Under the pieces are notes generated by a model. That model searched no databases, was not told the origin of the DNA, and saw only the letters and a program-made list of their open reading frames with translations. A DNA stretch of 54,105 nucleotides from Actinomycetales bacterium. GTDB lineage: Bacteria > Actinomycetota > Actinomycetes > Actinomycetales > Microbacteriaceae. Below are positions 34,824-43,162 of this stretch, one piece after another. Numbering within the stretch: the first letter of the stretch is position 1; every line of letters starts with the position of its first letter. The translations under genes were made by a program, and so were the position numbers. The stretch is taken from assembly GCA_015655415.1 (NCBI GenBank), contig JAATFB010000072.1:1-54105 (forward strand), given 5' to 3'.

Positions 34824-35519
34824 TCAGCGCGCCCCGGCGCCGTCCCCGCCGCCGACGGGGGCGTCCGGCTGGGCGACACCCCCGTTCAGCCAGGCGAGAT
34901 CGCCGGCGTCGGTGTTCGTCGCGAGCACGCGTGGGCCGGCCGGGCCGAGGTGCACGATGGACACGGATGCCGGTCCCACGCCGATGCGCTGGAACAGGTC
35001 GAGATGCATGCCGAGCGCATCCGCGAGGATCGACTTCACGATGTCGCCGTGGGTCACCACGGCCCACACCGCTCGGCCGCCGTGCTCGGACTCGACCTCG
35101 GCGTCGTGCCTGCGGATCGACGCGAGGGCCCGCGCCTGCATGGCCGCCATCGACTCGCCGCCGCCTGGGAAGACCACGGACGACGGCCGCACCTGCACCT
35201 GTCGCCACAGCTCCTCCCGCGCGAGCTCGGCGAGGCTCCGGCCCTGCCACTCGCCGTAGTCGCATTCGATGAGACCGCGGTCGACAGCGAGCCTCGGCGC
35301 GCCGGCCTGGCGATCGAGAACGGCCCGAGCGGTCTGGCGACACCGCCCGAGCGGACTGGACACCACTCGGGCCAGGGGCACGACGGCCAGGCGCTCCGCG
35401 GCGCGCACCGCCTGCGCCCGGCCGACGTCGTCGAGCGCGACCCCGGACGCGCGGCCGGCGAGCACGCCCTGCGCATTGGCGGAGGTGCGGCCGTGGCGCA
35501 CGAGGATCACGGTGGACAT
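34824..35519 (-). CDS. Histidine phosphatase (probable phosphomutase of the actinobacterial trio)
   Basis: 231-residue member of the phosphoglycerate-mutase-like histidine phosphatases. The phospho-accepting His is in LVRHGRT (7-13), the second catalytic His in VVTHGDIV, and the acid in LIECDYGEWQG. The open frame extends 11 codons upstream, but the ATG at 35519 lies seven bases after TAGGCT and aligns with the family. The C-terminus is Gly/Ala rich. Substrate unknown. Confidence 0.88.
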   Translation of the reverse strand: MSTVILVRHGRTSANAQGVLAGRASGVALDDVGRAQAVRAAERLAVVPLARVVSSPLGRCRQTARAVLDRQAGAPRLAVDRGLIECDYGEWQGRSLAELAREELWRQVQVRPSSVVFPGGGESMAAMQARALASIRRHDAEVESEHGGRAVWAVVTHGDIVKSILADALGMHLDLFQRIGVGPASVSIVHLGPAGPRVLATNTDAGDLAWLNGGVAQPDAPVGGGDGAGAR

Positions 35520-35526
35520 GCGATCG

Positions 35527-35532
35527 AGCCTA
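35527..35532 (-). promoter_or_regulatory. -10 box for leaderless histidine phosphatase mRNA
   Basis: TAGGCT, seven bases, ATG. No Shine-Dalgarno sequence is present. Confidence 0.5.
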
Positions 35533-35561
35533 GAGCGCACGCCGCATGACACCGCGACCCG

Positions 35562-37589
35562 TCATGACTCGCGCAGCATCGCGTCCATGGTGCGGTAGGC
35601 GTTCGCGACGACGGTGAGCACCGGGTTGACGCCGCCGTTCGTCACGTGCACTGACGCGTCGACGATGCGCAGGTTGGGATGCCCCCACACCCGCCCGTGC
35701 GGATCGACCACGCTTCGCGCCGGGTCGTCTCCCATCCGGCACGTGCCGGCCTGATGCTGACCCGAGCTGGGCACCCCGCCGGCGGTGCGCGGCGTCGTCG
35801 CCACGGACCGGGCGCCGGAGGCCCGCAGCCACTCGGCCGCGCGATCCGCCAGGAAGTCCCGGGCGCGAAGGTCCTCCTCGTGCAGCGCACCGCTCAGCCG
35901 TGCGACGGGCACGCCCCAGCGATCGGTGACGGACTCGTCGACCGTGACCCGCGCATCAGCCGACGTGACCTCCTGGATCGGGCCCATGACGCGCATCATC
36001 CGGTTCGCGAGCCGCCGCATCCCCGATTTCGACTCGGCTCCGAAGGCCGGCAGGAACCCGGCGTCCTCGAGATACCGGTACGTGTTGGAGGGAGTCGGCA
36101 CGAACTCGTTGGCGAGCATCCCGCCGCCCACGATGCCCGGGTTGCCGTGCTGGTACACGGTGGTCGCGATCGAGGGGCCGGGACCGAGGAGGTCGACGAC
36201 GTCATCGTCGAAGATGCCGGTCGCGCCTGCGTAGACGTGTCCCTGGAGGTGACGCCCGACCTGGTCGCCGTCGTTGCCCACGCCGGCAGGCTCGCGATCG
36301 GAGCGGCTGTTCAACAGCAGCCGGGCGGTCTCGATGGCCCCGGCCGCGAGGACGATCTGCTCCGCATGCACATCACGCCGCCACGCGCCGTCCCCGCTGC
36401 CCCCGGCGATTCGCACGCCGTCTACGCGTCCGGCGGCGTCGACGAGGAGCCGCTGCGCCCGGGCCTCGACGACGATCCGGCAGAGGCCCGTCGCGAGGGC
36501 TCGCGCGAGCGTGGTGTTCTGGCTGCCGTTCTTGGCGTCGACGGGGCAGGCGAACCCGACGCACATCGCGCACCGGGCGCACGCCGACCTGCCCTGGAAC
36601 GGCTGCGAGTTGATCAGAAGCGGCGGCGCGATCGTCGGAAATCCCAGCGCGGCCGCACCGCGGCCCAGCACCGCGTCTGCCACGCCACCCGGCAGCGACG
36701 GCATCGGGTACGGTCCCGAGCGGTCCCCGCCGTTCGGCGTCCTCAGGCCGGAGCCGCTCACGCCCATCTCCCATTCGGCCCTGAGGTAGTAGGGCTCGAG
36801 CTCGTCATAGCCGAACGGCCAGTCGGTGAGGGCGCTGTCGGCGGGCACGCCGTAGGTGCTGGCCATGTGGAAGTCGGTCGGCGAGAACCGCCACGCCTGG
36901 GCCCCATAGACCCGTGTGCCGCCGCCGACGGTGAAGGCGTTGTTGCCCCACTCGGGGTCGGTGGGGTGCATCAGCCTGTCTCTGGGCGGCATGCCCAGCA
37001 CGCGGGGATGGTCGGGGCCGTCCGGCCCGCTCAGCGGCGTCACGCCCCACTCGGAGCGCGGGTTGCGGATGTGATCGCGAGCCAGCTCCTCCGTGTCCGG
37101 CCAGGACCCGGCCTCGACGACGAGCACGGTGCGCCCCGCCGCCGCGAGCTCGGACGCCGCGACCCCGCCCCCTGCTCCGGAACCGACGACGATGACGTCG
37201 TAGCGATCTGCCAGATCCCGTGGGTGGACGAGTCCCGTACGCGGGATCGCGGCCGCCGCGGTCTGTGGCCAGCCCCCCAAGGGCTCGGGGCGCCAGCCGA
37301 TCATGCGCCACGACACGGCGTCCCGGTTGCCTCCGTTGGAGGGGTCGGCGTAGAAGCCGCCGCTGACGAGCCGCGCGAACCACGGCCACGCCTCGTGCTC
37401 CGTGGCGTCGTCCGCGGCGATCAGCGCATCCAGACGGGCGCCCCAGTCGGGCCGGTCGCGCAGGATCCCGGCGAGGAAGCGCAGGGCGCCGGCCTTCGAG
37501 GCTGAGGGCCAGTCGTCCTCCGGCACCACCATGTCGGCCAGCATGGCCAGGCGCTCGCGGCGCGTCTCGACGAAGGCGTCGACATCCAT
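35562..37589 (-). CDS. GMC dehydrogenase fused to gluconate-2-dehydrogenase subunit-3-like domain
   Basis: 675-residue fusion. Residues 1-110 match the small subunit of gluconate/sugar dehydrogenases (GGFYADPSNGGNRDAVSWRM, 78-97, is its hallmark). From 131 a GMC flavoprotein begins (DVIVVGSGAGGG). CARCAMCVGFACPVDAKNG is the Cys-rich block of the gluconate dehydrogenase large subunit. The catalytic pair is H612 in HQAGTCRMG and N655 in GVNPVLT. The two parts are usually separate genes working with a cytochrome c subunit; no cytochrome gene is nearby and no Tat signal is seen. ATG at 37589 (a GTG precedes it). Nineteen bases after the orphan receptor gene, in the LacI-controlled operon. Confidence 0.85.
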   Translation of the reverse strand: MDVDAFVETRRERLAMLADMVVPEDDWPSASKAGALRFLAGILRDRPDWGARLDALIAADDATEHEAWPWFARLVSGGFYADPSNGGNRDAVSWRMIGWRPEPLGGWPQTAAAAIPRTGLVHPRDLADRYDVIVVGSGAGGGVAASELAAAGRTVLVVEAGSWPDTEELARDHIRNPRSEWGVTPLSGPDGPDHPRVLGMPPRDRLMHPTDPEWGNNAFTVGGGTRVYGAQAWRFSPTDFHMASTYGVPADSALTDWPFGYDELEPYYLRAEWEMGVSGSGLRTPNGGDRSGPYPMPSLPGGVADAVLGRGAAALGFPTIAPPLLINSQPFQGRSACARCAMCVGFACPVDAKNGSQNTTLARALATGLCRIVVEARAQRLLVDAAGRVDGVRIAGGSGDGAWRRDVHAEQIVLAAGAIETARLLLNSRSDREPAGVGNDGDQVGRHLQGHVYAGATGIFDDDVVDLLGPGPSIATTVYQHGNPGIVGGGMLANEFVPTPSNTYRYLEDAGFLPAFGAESKSGMRRLANRMMRVMGPIQEVTSADARVTVDESVTDRWGVPVARLSGALHEEDLRARDFLADRAAEWLRASGARSVATTPRTAGGVPSSGQHQAGTCRMGDDPARSVVDPHGRVWGHPNLRIVDASVHVTNGGVNPVLTVVANAYRTMDAMLRES

Positions 37590-37608
37590 CACTCGTGCCC
37601 GGTCCCGT

Positions 37609-38934
37609 CTACTTCTTCTTCTTCTTGATCACGCTCTCGAGAGAGGTCTGCAGCGTCTCGAGAAGCCTCTTCGACGACTGACCGCCCTGGATGATCTGCT
37701 GCACGAACGTGGCGCTCGCGGAGCCGCCGTCCACCGTGTTGAGGGCGGCGAACGCATGGTCGGTGCGTGCGCCGATCGTCTTGCCGACAGGCTGCCACTC
37801 GTCCACCGACTTCACGAGGTTCTTGTTGTTCTGGATGACCGGCAGCTTCGTGATGCTCTTCTTCACCGGGAGGTCGGTCTCGACCCCGCTCGTCCAGTAC
37901 TGATGGATCTGGTCGAGGTACCAGGCGAGGAACGCCTCGGACGACTGCTGCGACGGGGTGGTGGAGAACATCATGAGGGGATTGATGTAATAGACCGTCC
38001 CGGTGTCGCCGTGCGGCCCCTTGATCGGGCTGACGACCTCGAGGTCCGCCTGCTGGTCGGGTCGGAAGGTCTTGTCGAGGCCGGTCTGGTTGAAGCCCAT
38101 GCCGACGTGCCCCGACGTCCAGTCGTTGGCGAGATTCGTGTTCGTGTAGCTGATCGCGTGCGGGTCGATGATGCCCTTAGCCCGGCATTCCCCGAGGAAG
38201 TCCAGGGTCTGGATGTTCCTCTCGGTCACGCAGTCCAGGTTGCCGTCTGCGTCGAACATCCCGCCGCCGTTGTTGATCATGAGGGCCGAGACGGTGTGCT
38301 GCGCATCGGTCGTCGTCGTGCCCGCGGCGAGCCCCAGGCCGATCACTCCGACCTTCCGCAGCGCCTCGCCGGCGCGGATGAAGGAGTCCCAGTCGGTGGG
38401 CGCCTCGGCCCCCGCCTTCTCGAGCAGGGACCTGCGCACCCACAGCACCCGCAGATCCATGGACCACGGGACGGCGGCGTAGCCCTTTGACGTCTTCATC
38501 TGGTCCAGGACCCCTGGCAGGAAGTCGTTCGTGCCGTTGCGGTCCAGCAGCTTCACGAGGTCGTCCGCCGCGACGACGGAGCCCTGCTCCAGGAAGTAGA
38601 ACGGCAGGAACGCCGCACCGGAGGCTACGGCCGGAGTGGTCTTGGACGCCGCGGCCGAGGTGAACACCTGGTTCCAGTTGGCCCAGGGGACGGACTGATA
38701 CCTGACCCCCAGGTGTCCTCCCGACGGCGCGTAGCCGTTGACGATGCGCTTGGCCTTCGCGGTATAGGTGGTGCCCGTGCCCCAGACCATGTCCCAGAAC
38801 TTCAACGTGCCGCTCGTGCTGCCCGGGCTCGACGCGCCGGACGCGCACGCGGCGAGGCCGAATGTCACCGCCGCCGCCCCGCTCACCGCCAGGAAGCCTC
38901 GGCGACTCACACGAGCCGGTCCATTCAGCTGCAT
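37609..38934 (-). CDS. Tat-exported sugar-binding lipoprotein of ABC type (orphan)
   Basis: 441-residue extracytoplasmic family 1 solute-binding protein. It carries a twin-arginine signal SRRGFLAV (10-17) followed by a lipobox ending LAAC (C30). The mature part starts LKFWDMVWGTG and resembles CUT1 oligosaccharide receptors. AAGGAG precedes the ATG. No permease or ATPase genes adjoin it; its only operon partner is the fused GMC dehydrogenase. It ends in five consecutive lysines, which is unusual. It may serve a transporter encoded elsewhere. The promoter contains two LacI-type operators. Confidence 0.88.
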   Translation of the reverse strand: MQLNGPARVSRRGFLAVSGAAAVTFGLAACASGASSPGSTSGTLKFWDMVWGTGTTYTAKAKRIVNGYAPSGGHLGVRYQSVPWANWNQVFTSAAASKTTPAVASGAAFLPFYFLEQGSVVAADDLVKLLDRNGTNDFLPGVLDQMKTSKGYAAVPWSMDLRVLWVRRSLLEKAGAEAPTDWDSFIRAGEALRKVGVIGLGLAAGTTTTDAQHTVSALMINNGGGMFDADGNLDCVTERNIQTLDFLGECRAKGIIDPHAISYTNTNLANDWTSGHVGMGFNQTGLDKTFRPDQQADLEVVSPIKGPHGDTGTVYYINPLMMFSTTPSQQSSEAFLAWYLDQIHQYWTSGVETDLPVKKSITKLPVIQNNKNLVKSVDEWQPVGKTIGARTDHAFAALNTVDGGSASATFVQQIIQGGQSSKRLLETLQTSLESVIKKKKK

Positions 38935-39069
38935 CCCAAACTCCTTCGTTCGATGCTGTCGACAGGTGCGTCGGCACGGTTCCCGGGCCCGTTGCCGGGC
39001 GGACCGCGCACCGGCGCCGGATGCACGGGCTCGGTGACCCGTGGTTGTTGCCGAGGCCCGGCACTGCCG

Positions 39070-39116
39070 AAGCTATTACAGAACCGGTTTAGTAGTCAAA
39101 CACTAAACCGGTTCTG
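39070..39116 (-). promoter_or_regulatory. LacI-controlled promoter with two AACCGGTT operators
   Basis: On the minus strand, -35 TTGACT (39094-39099) and -10 TAGCTT (39070-39075) are 18 bases apart. One operator (CAGAACCGGTTTAG, 39079-39092) fills the spacer; its exact inverted copy (39103-39116) sits just upstream of the -35. Both hold the CG-centred palindrome AACCGGTT typical of LacI-family sites, with centres 24 bases apart. It lies directly between the LacI gene and the operon it should control. Confidence 0.75.
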
Positions 39117-39189
39117 CTATCGGGCGACGACCCGGCGGGCTGCATGCGCGACGCCTCGGGAGGGCGGATGCAGACGCGCGGGGCGCTGC

Positions 39190-40254
39190 CTACTCGCCCG
39201 CCGCCCCGGCGACGCTGGCCCTCTCCACCAGGGTCGGAACGGGGAGCCAGGCGTCCGCGCCGAAGCCGCCGAGCACGCCGATCAGACGGCGGGTGAGTGC
39301 GCGACCGTACTCCAACACCGGATGGGCGAGCGCGGTGATCGGCGTCAGCGCGACCTCGCACAGCTCGGAGTCGATGAACGAGGCGACGGACACCTCGTCC
39401 GGGACGTGTCTGCCCGACGCGCTCAACGCCGACAGGCCTGCGAGGGCCATGATGTCGCTGTCGAACACGATGAACGTCGGCGGATCCGCCGTTCGGACCA
39501 GCTCGACCGCGGCCGCTGCACCGGCCGCGGCACCGTAGTCCGTGTACGCGGTCGCCACTCGCGATCGATGCTCGCGCCCCCACACCTCCACCGCGCGCTC
39601 CCTGAGCCGCACGGCCGCCTTGCTCGGATCCCCGCTGATCCATGCCATGCGCCGGTGGCCGTTCCGCCATGCATGATCGAGGATCGCGGCAACGGTCTCC
39701 GTCTCGCGGAACCACACGCTCGGCACCAGCGTGCCCGTCGGAAGCGTGGAGACCCGCAGCTCGGCGGGCATGGCCCCCTCGCTGGCGACCGTGCTGCGGA
39801 ACGCGGCGAAGGGCATCCCGAGCTCGCTCAGCTGAGCGAATCTTCTCTCGTCGACGTCGATGTCGGTGACGAGGACACCGCCGACCCTGCGCTCCGACGC
39901 CCACCGGCGGTAGAGCTCGGCCTCAGCGTCCCGATCGGACACGAGCTTCGCCACCAGCGAGAGCTCGGTGTGCTCGAGCTCGAGCTCGATGCCCGAGAAC
40001 AGCCGCGTGAAGTACGGATCGATGGTCGCCGACTTCGCGCTTCGCACGATGGCCCAGCCGAGCGCGTCGCTCCTCGCCCCCGACAGGGCGCGCGCCAGCC
40101 GATTCGGCGCCCAGCCCAGTTCCGCGGCGACGGCCTTGACCCGCCGCCGGGTGTCCTCGGACACTCCCGGCTGGTCGTTCAGGGCGTTGGACGCCGCGCC
40201 CTTGCTGACGCCGGCGGCCCGCGCGACGTCGTTGATGGTGACGCGACCCGGCAT
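39190..40254 (-). CDS. LacI-family transcriptional repressor
   Basis: 354 residues. The N-terminal helix-turn-helix and hinge read VTINDVARAAGVSKGAASNALN, and the periplasmic-binding-protein-like effector domain follows from about 60. The start at 40254 (MPGRVTIND) lies seven bases after TAGAGT and fits the family; an in-frame upstream ATG is rejected. Immediately upstream of the orphan receptor/GMC operon on the same strand, with a strong paired operator between them, so local control by a sugar effector is likely. Confidence 0.93.
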   Translation of the reverse strand: MPGRVTINDVARAAGVSKGAASNALNDQPGVSEDTRRRVKAVAAELGWAPNRLARALSGARSDALGWAIVRSAKSATIDPYFTRLFSGIELELEHTELSLVAKLVSDRDAEAELYRRWASERRVGGVLVTDIDVDERRFAQLSELGMPFAAFRSTVASEGAMPAELRVSTLPTGTLVPSVWFRETETVAAILDHAWRNGHRRMAWISGDPSKAAVRLRERAVEVWGREHRSRVATAYTDYGAAAGAAAAVELVRTADPPTFIVFDSDIMALAGLSALSASGRHVPDEVSVASFIDSELCEVALTPITALAHPVLEYGRALTRRLIGVLGGFGADAWLPVPTLVERASVAGAAGE

Positions 40255-40261
40255 GCCGTGA

Positions 40262-40267
40262 ACTCTA
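40262..40267 (-). promoter_or_regulatory. -10 box for leaderless LacI-gene mRNA
   Basis: TAGAGT, seven bases, ATG. No AACCGGTT operator is seen here, so autoregulation through the same site is not indicated. Confidence 0.45.
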
Positions 40268-40390
40268 GCGGCCGGATGGCTCACCGGGCCGCCGATCGGC
40301 TCATCGCGCTGTATCGGCTGGGTCGGCTGGATCGTGACGTGCCGCACCGGGGTGCCCCGAGCCGAGTGCCGTCACCGGACCGGCGGCGGC

Positions 40391-40846
40391 TCAGCGCACG
40401 ATGAGCACGGGGCACTTGGCGTGGGCCGCGCACTCCGAGCTCACCGAGCCCAGCAGGAGGCCGGCGAAACCGCCTCGCCCGCGCGACCCGACGACCAGCA
40501 TCTCGGCACCGTCGCTGCGGTCGATCAGCACCTGCGCCGGCTGACCGTATTTCACGACCGTGGTCAGCCCCGCGGGCCATTCGCCGTCGTAGGCATCCGC
40601 TAGTGCCTCGTCGAGCGTCTGACGCGCGAGCTCCTCGAACGACGGTTCCGCCGTCATGGTGTAGGGCGACATCGCGACCGGATAATGCCAGGTCGTCACC
40701 GCCTCCACGCGCGCATCCAGCAGCTTCGCCATGCGGGCCGCCTGGCGCAGCGCGGCGACCGAGTGATCCGAGCCGTCGACGCCGACGACGATCCTCGCTC
40801 CCCCTGTCGGGTCTGCTTCTGACGGGGTCTGCGCTGTCTCGCTCAT
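40391..40846 (-). CDS. Universal stress protein (UspA family)
   Basis: Single-domain Usp protein of 151 residues. It begins IVVGVDGSDHSVAAL after a short acidic tail and ends with the ATP-binding motif GSRGRGGFAGLLLGSVS and CPVLIV. The Ala-rich longer frame upstream is rejected; the ATG at 40846 is six bases after CATGCT, possibly another leaderless start. Upstream neighbour is a flavin-binding PPOX protein on the same strand. Role: stress or energy-limitation survival, not defined further. Confidence 0.93.
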   Translation of the reverse strand: MSETAQTPSEADPTGGARIVVGVDGSDHSVAALRQAARMAKLLDARVEAVTTWHYPVAMSPYTMTAEPSFEELARQTLDEALADAYDGEWPAGLTTVVKYGQPAQVLIDRSDGAEMLVVGSRGRGGFAGLLLGSVSSECAAHAKCPVLIVR

Positions 40847-40901
40847 GGTTACAGCATGCGCCGGCTTCGCCCCGGCCGCCACACTTCGGGTGATCCGCGA
40901 C

Positions 40902-41309
40902 TCAGCGCACCGGCCGGAACCGCCGGCCGGTGATCGACTCCGGATCGATGCGCACATAGTTGTGCTTGCCGGTGGGATGCCAGCCACGCAGCCGAAGCAC
41001 GCCCGACGCCTCGATGTCGCGGTCGGCGGCAAGACGCGTCGCATGCCCGTGCACCACGACGCTCCACAGCTCTCCGTCGGCCTCGCCGTCGGTCTCGAAC
41101 GCCACATCGGGGCTCGCCGCCAGCTCCACGAGCTTGGTGCCCGGTGCGGTCGCGAAATACACCGCCCGATCGTGCACCAGGAAGTTCACGGGAAAGACCT
41201 CCAGCCGCTCGGCTGCTACCGCCAGGCGGCCGAGGCTCTGCGTCTCGAGCAGGCTCCAGCAGGCATCGGGATCGAGGATGCGGACGCCGTCGCTCCCGGA
41301 ACCGGTCAT
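40902..41309 (-). CDS. Pyridoxamine-5'-phosphate-oxidase-like FMN-binding protein
   Basis: 135-residue split-barrel protein of the PPOX class. SLGRLAVAAERLEVFPVNFLV opens the barrel, AVYFATAPGTKLVELAASPDVAFE is the flavin-binding core, and SVVVHGHATRL follows. GGAAGG precedes the ATG at 41309. It is too short for true PdxH and lacks that family's C-terminal signature, so a reductase or F420/FMN-binding stress role is more likely. Often found beside UspA, as here (55-base gap). Confidence 0.85.
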   Translation of the reverse strand: MTGSGSDGVRILDPDACWSLLETQSLGRLAVAAERLEVFPVNFLVHDRAVYFATAPGTKLVELAASPDVAFETDGEADGELWSVVVHGHATRLAADRDIEASGVLRLRGWHPTGKHNYVRIDPESITGRRFRPVR

Positions 41310-42688
<1,379 letters not shown>

Positions 42689-42713
42689 TCCGTTCCGTCG
42701 GACGCTCCCCCGT

Positions 42714-42830
42714 CGTTCCCGTCCTCGTCCCCCACGTCCCGTCCTCCCCGTCCCCGCCCTCCACGTCCCCGCCCTCCACGTCCCCGCCCTCTCCCGCCCC
42801 CGCCGTCCACGTCCCGGCCCTCTCCCGCAC
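42714..42830. repeat. Pyrimidine-rich tandem repeat with G-quadruplex potential on the minus strand
   Basis: About five imperfect 15-base units of the form CCACGTCCCCGCCCT. On the minus strand this reads as many closely spaced GGG and GGGG runs, meeting the usual rule for quadruplex formation several times over. Lies just after mdh. No coding frame of interest. Confidence 0.7.
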
Positions 42831-42899
42831 CGTTCCGCAGGACATATGACCGGCCGAACGCCATCCGCGGCCGGCGCCTGACATGTCCTCGGGAGCTGT

Positions 42900-43155
42900 C
42901 GGCGGGATGGGTGCCGACGGGACCTGGGTGGGACCTGAGCGGAGTGAGACCTGAGTGGGACCGGTGCCGGACTAGTGCCGATGTCCGATCGGAGCCGGAC
43001 CGTGCGGGACCCGGCGGACCGGCACTGGATCAGACTGTCGAATCCGGCTCCGACCGGTGCCGGACCAGGCCGACGGCGGGGGACCGCCGCGGGACCCGGG
43101 GGACCGCCGCCCGGCCCGGCGGACCGGTGCCGGATCAGGCGGTCGGGTCGCCGCG
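42900..43155. repeat. Degenerate GGACC/CCGGTGCCGGA repeat block
   Basis: Non-coding tract built of imperfect, partly inverted copies of GGACCGGTGCCGGA and GGGACCTGAG-like words. It follows the pyrimidine tract and runs up to the 3' end of the exporter permease gene. Could help terminate both convergent transcripts; function unknown. Confidence 0.5.
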
Positions 43156-43162
43156 TGACCGA

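Noticed and set aside
39079-39116. Inverted repeat read as a terminator of the LacI gene
   Set aside because: Each arm is itself a LacI-type palindrome, one lies between good -35 and -10 boxes, and no T-tract follows; an operator pair fits better, although a minor effect on termination is not excluded.
42689-42900. Proline/arginine-rich coding frames in the pyrimidine tract
   Set aside because: Frames on both strands arise from the 15-base repeat; no ribosome-binding site and no family resemblance.
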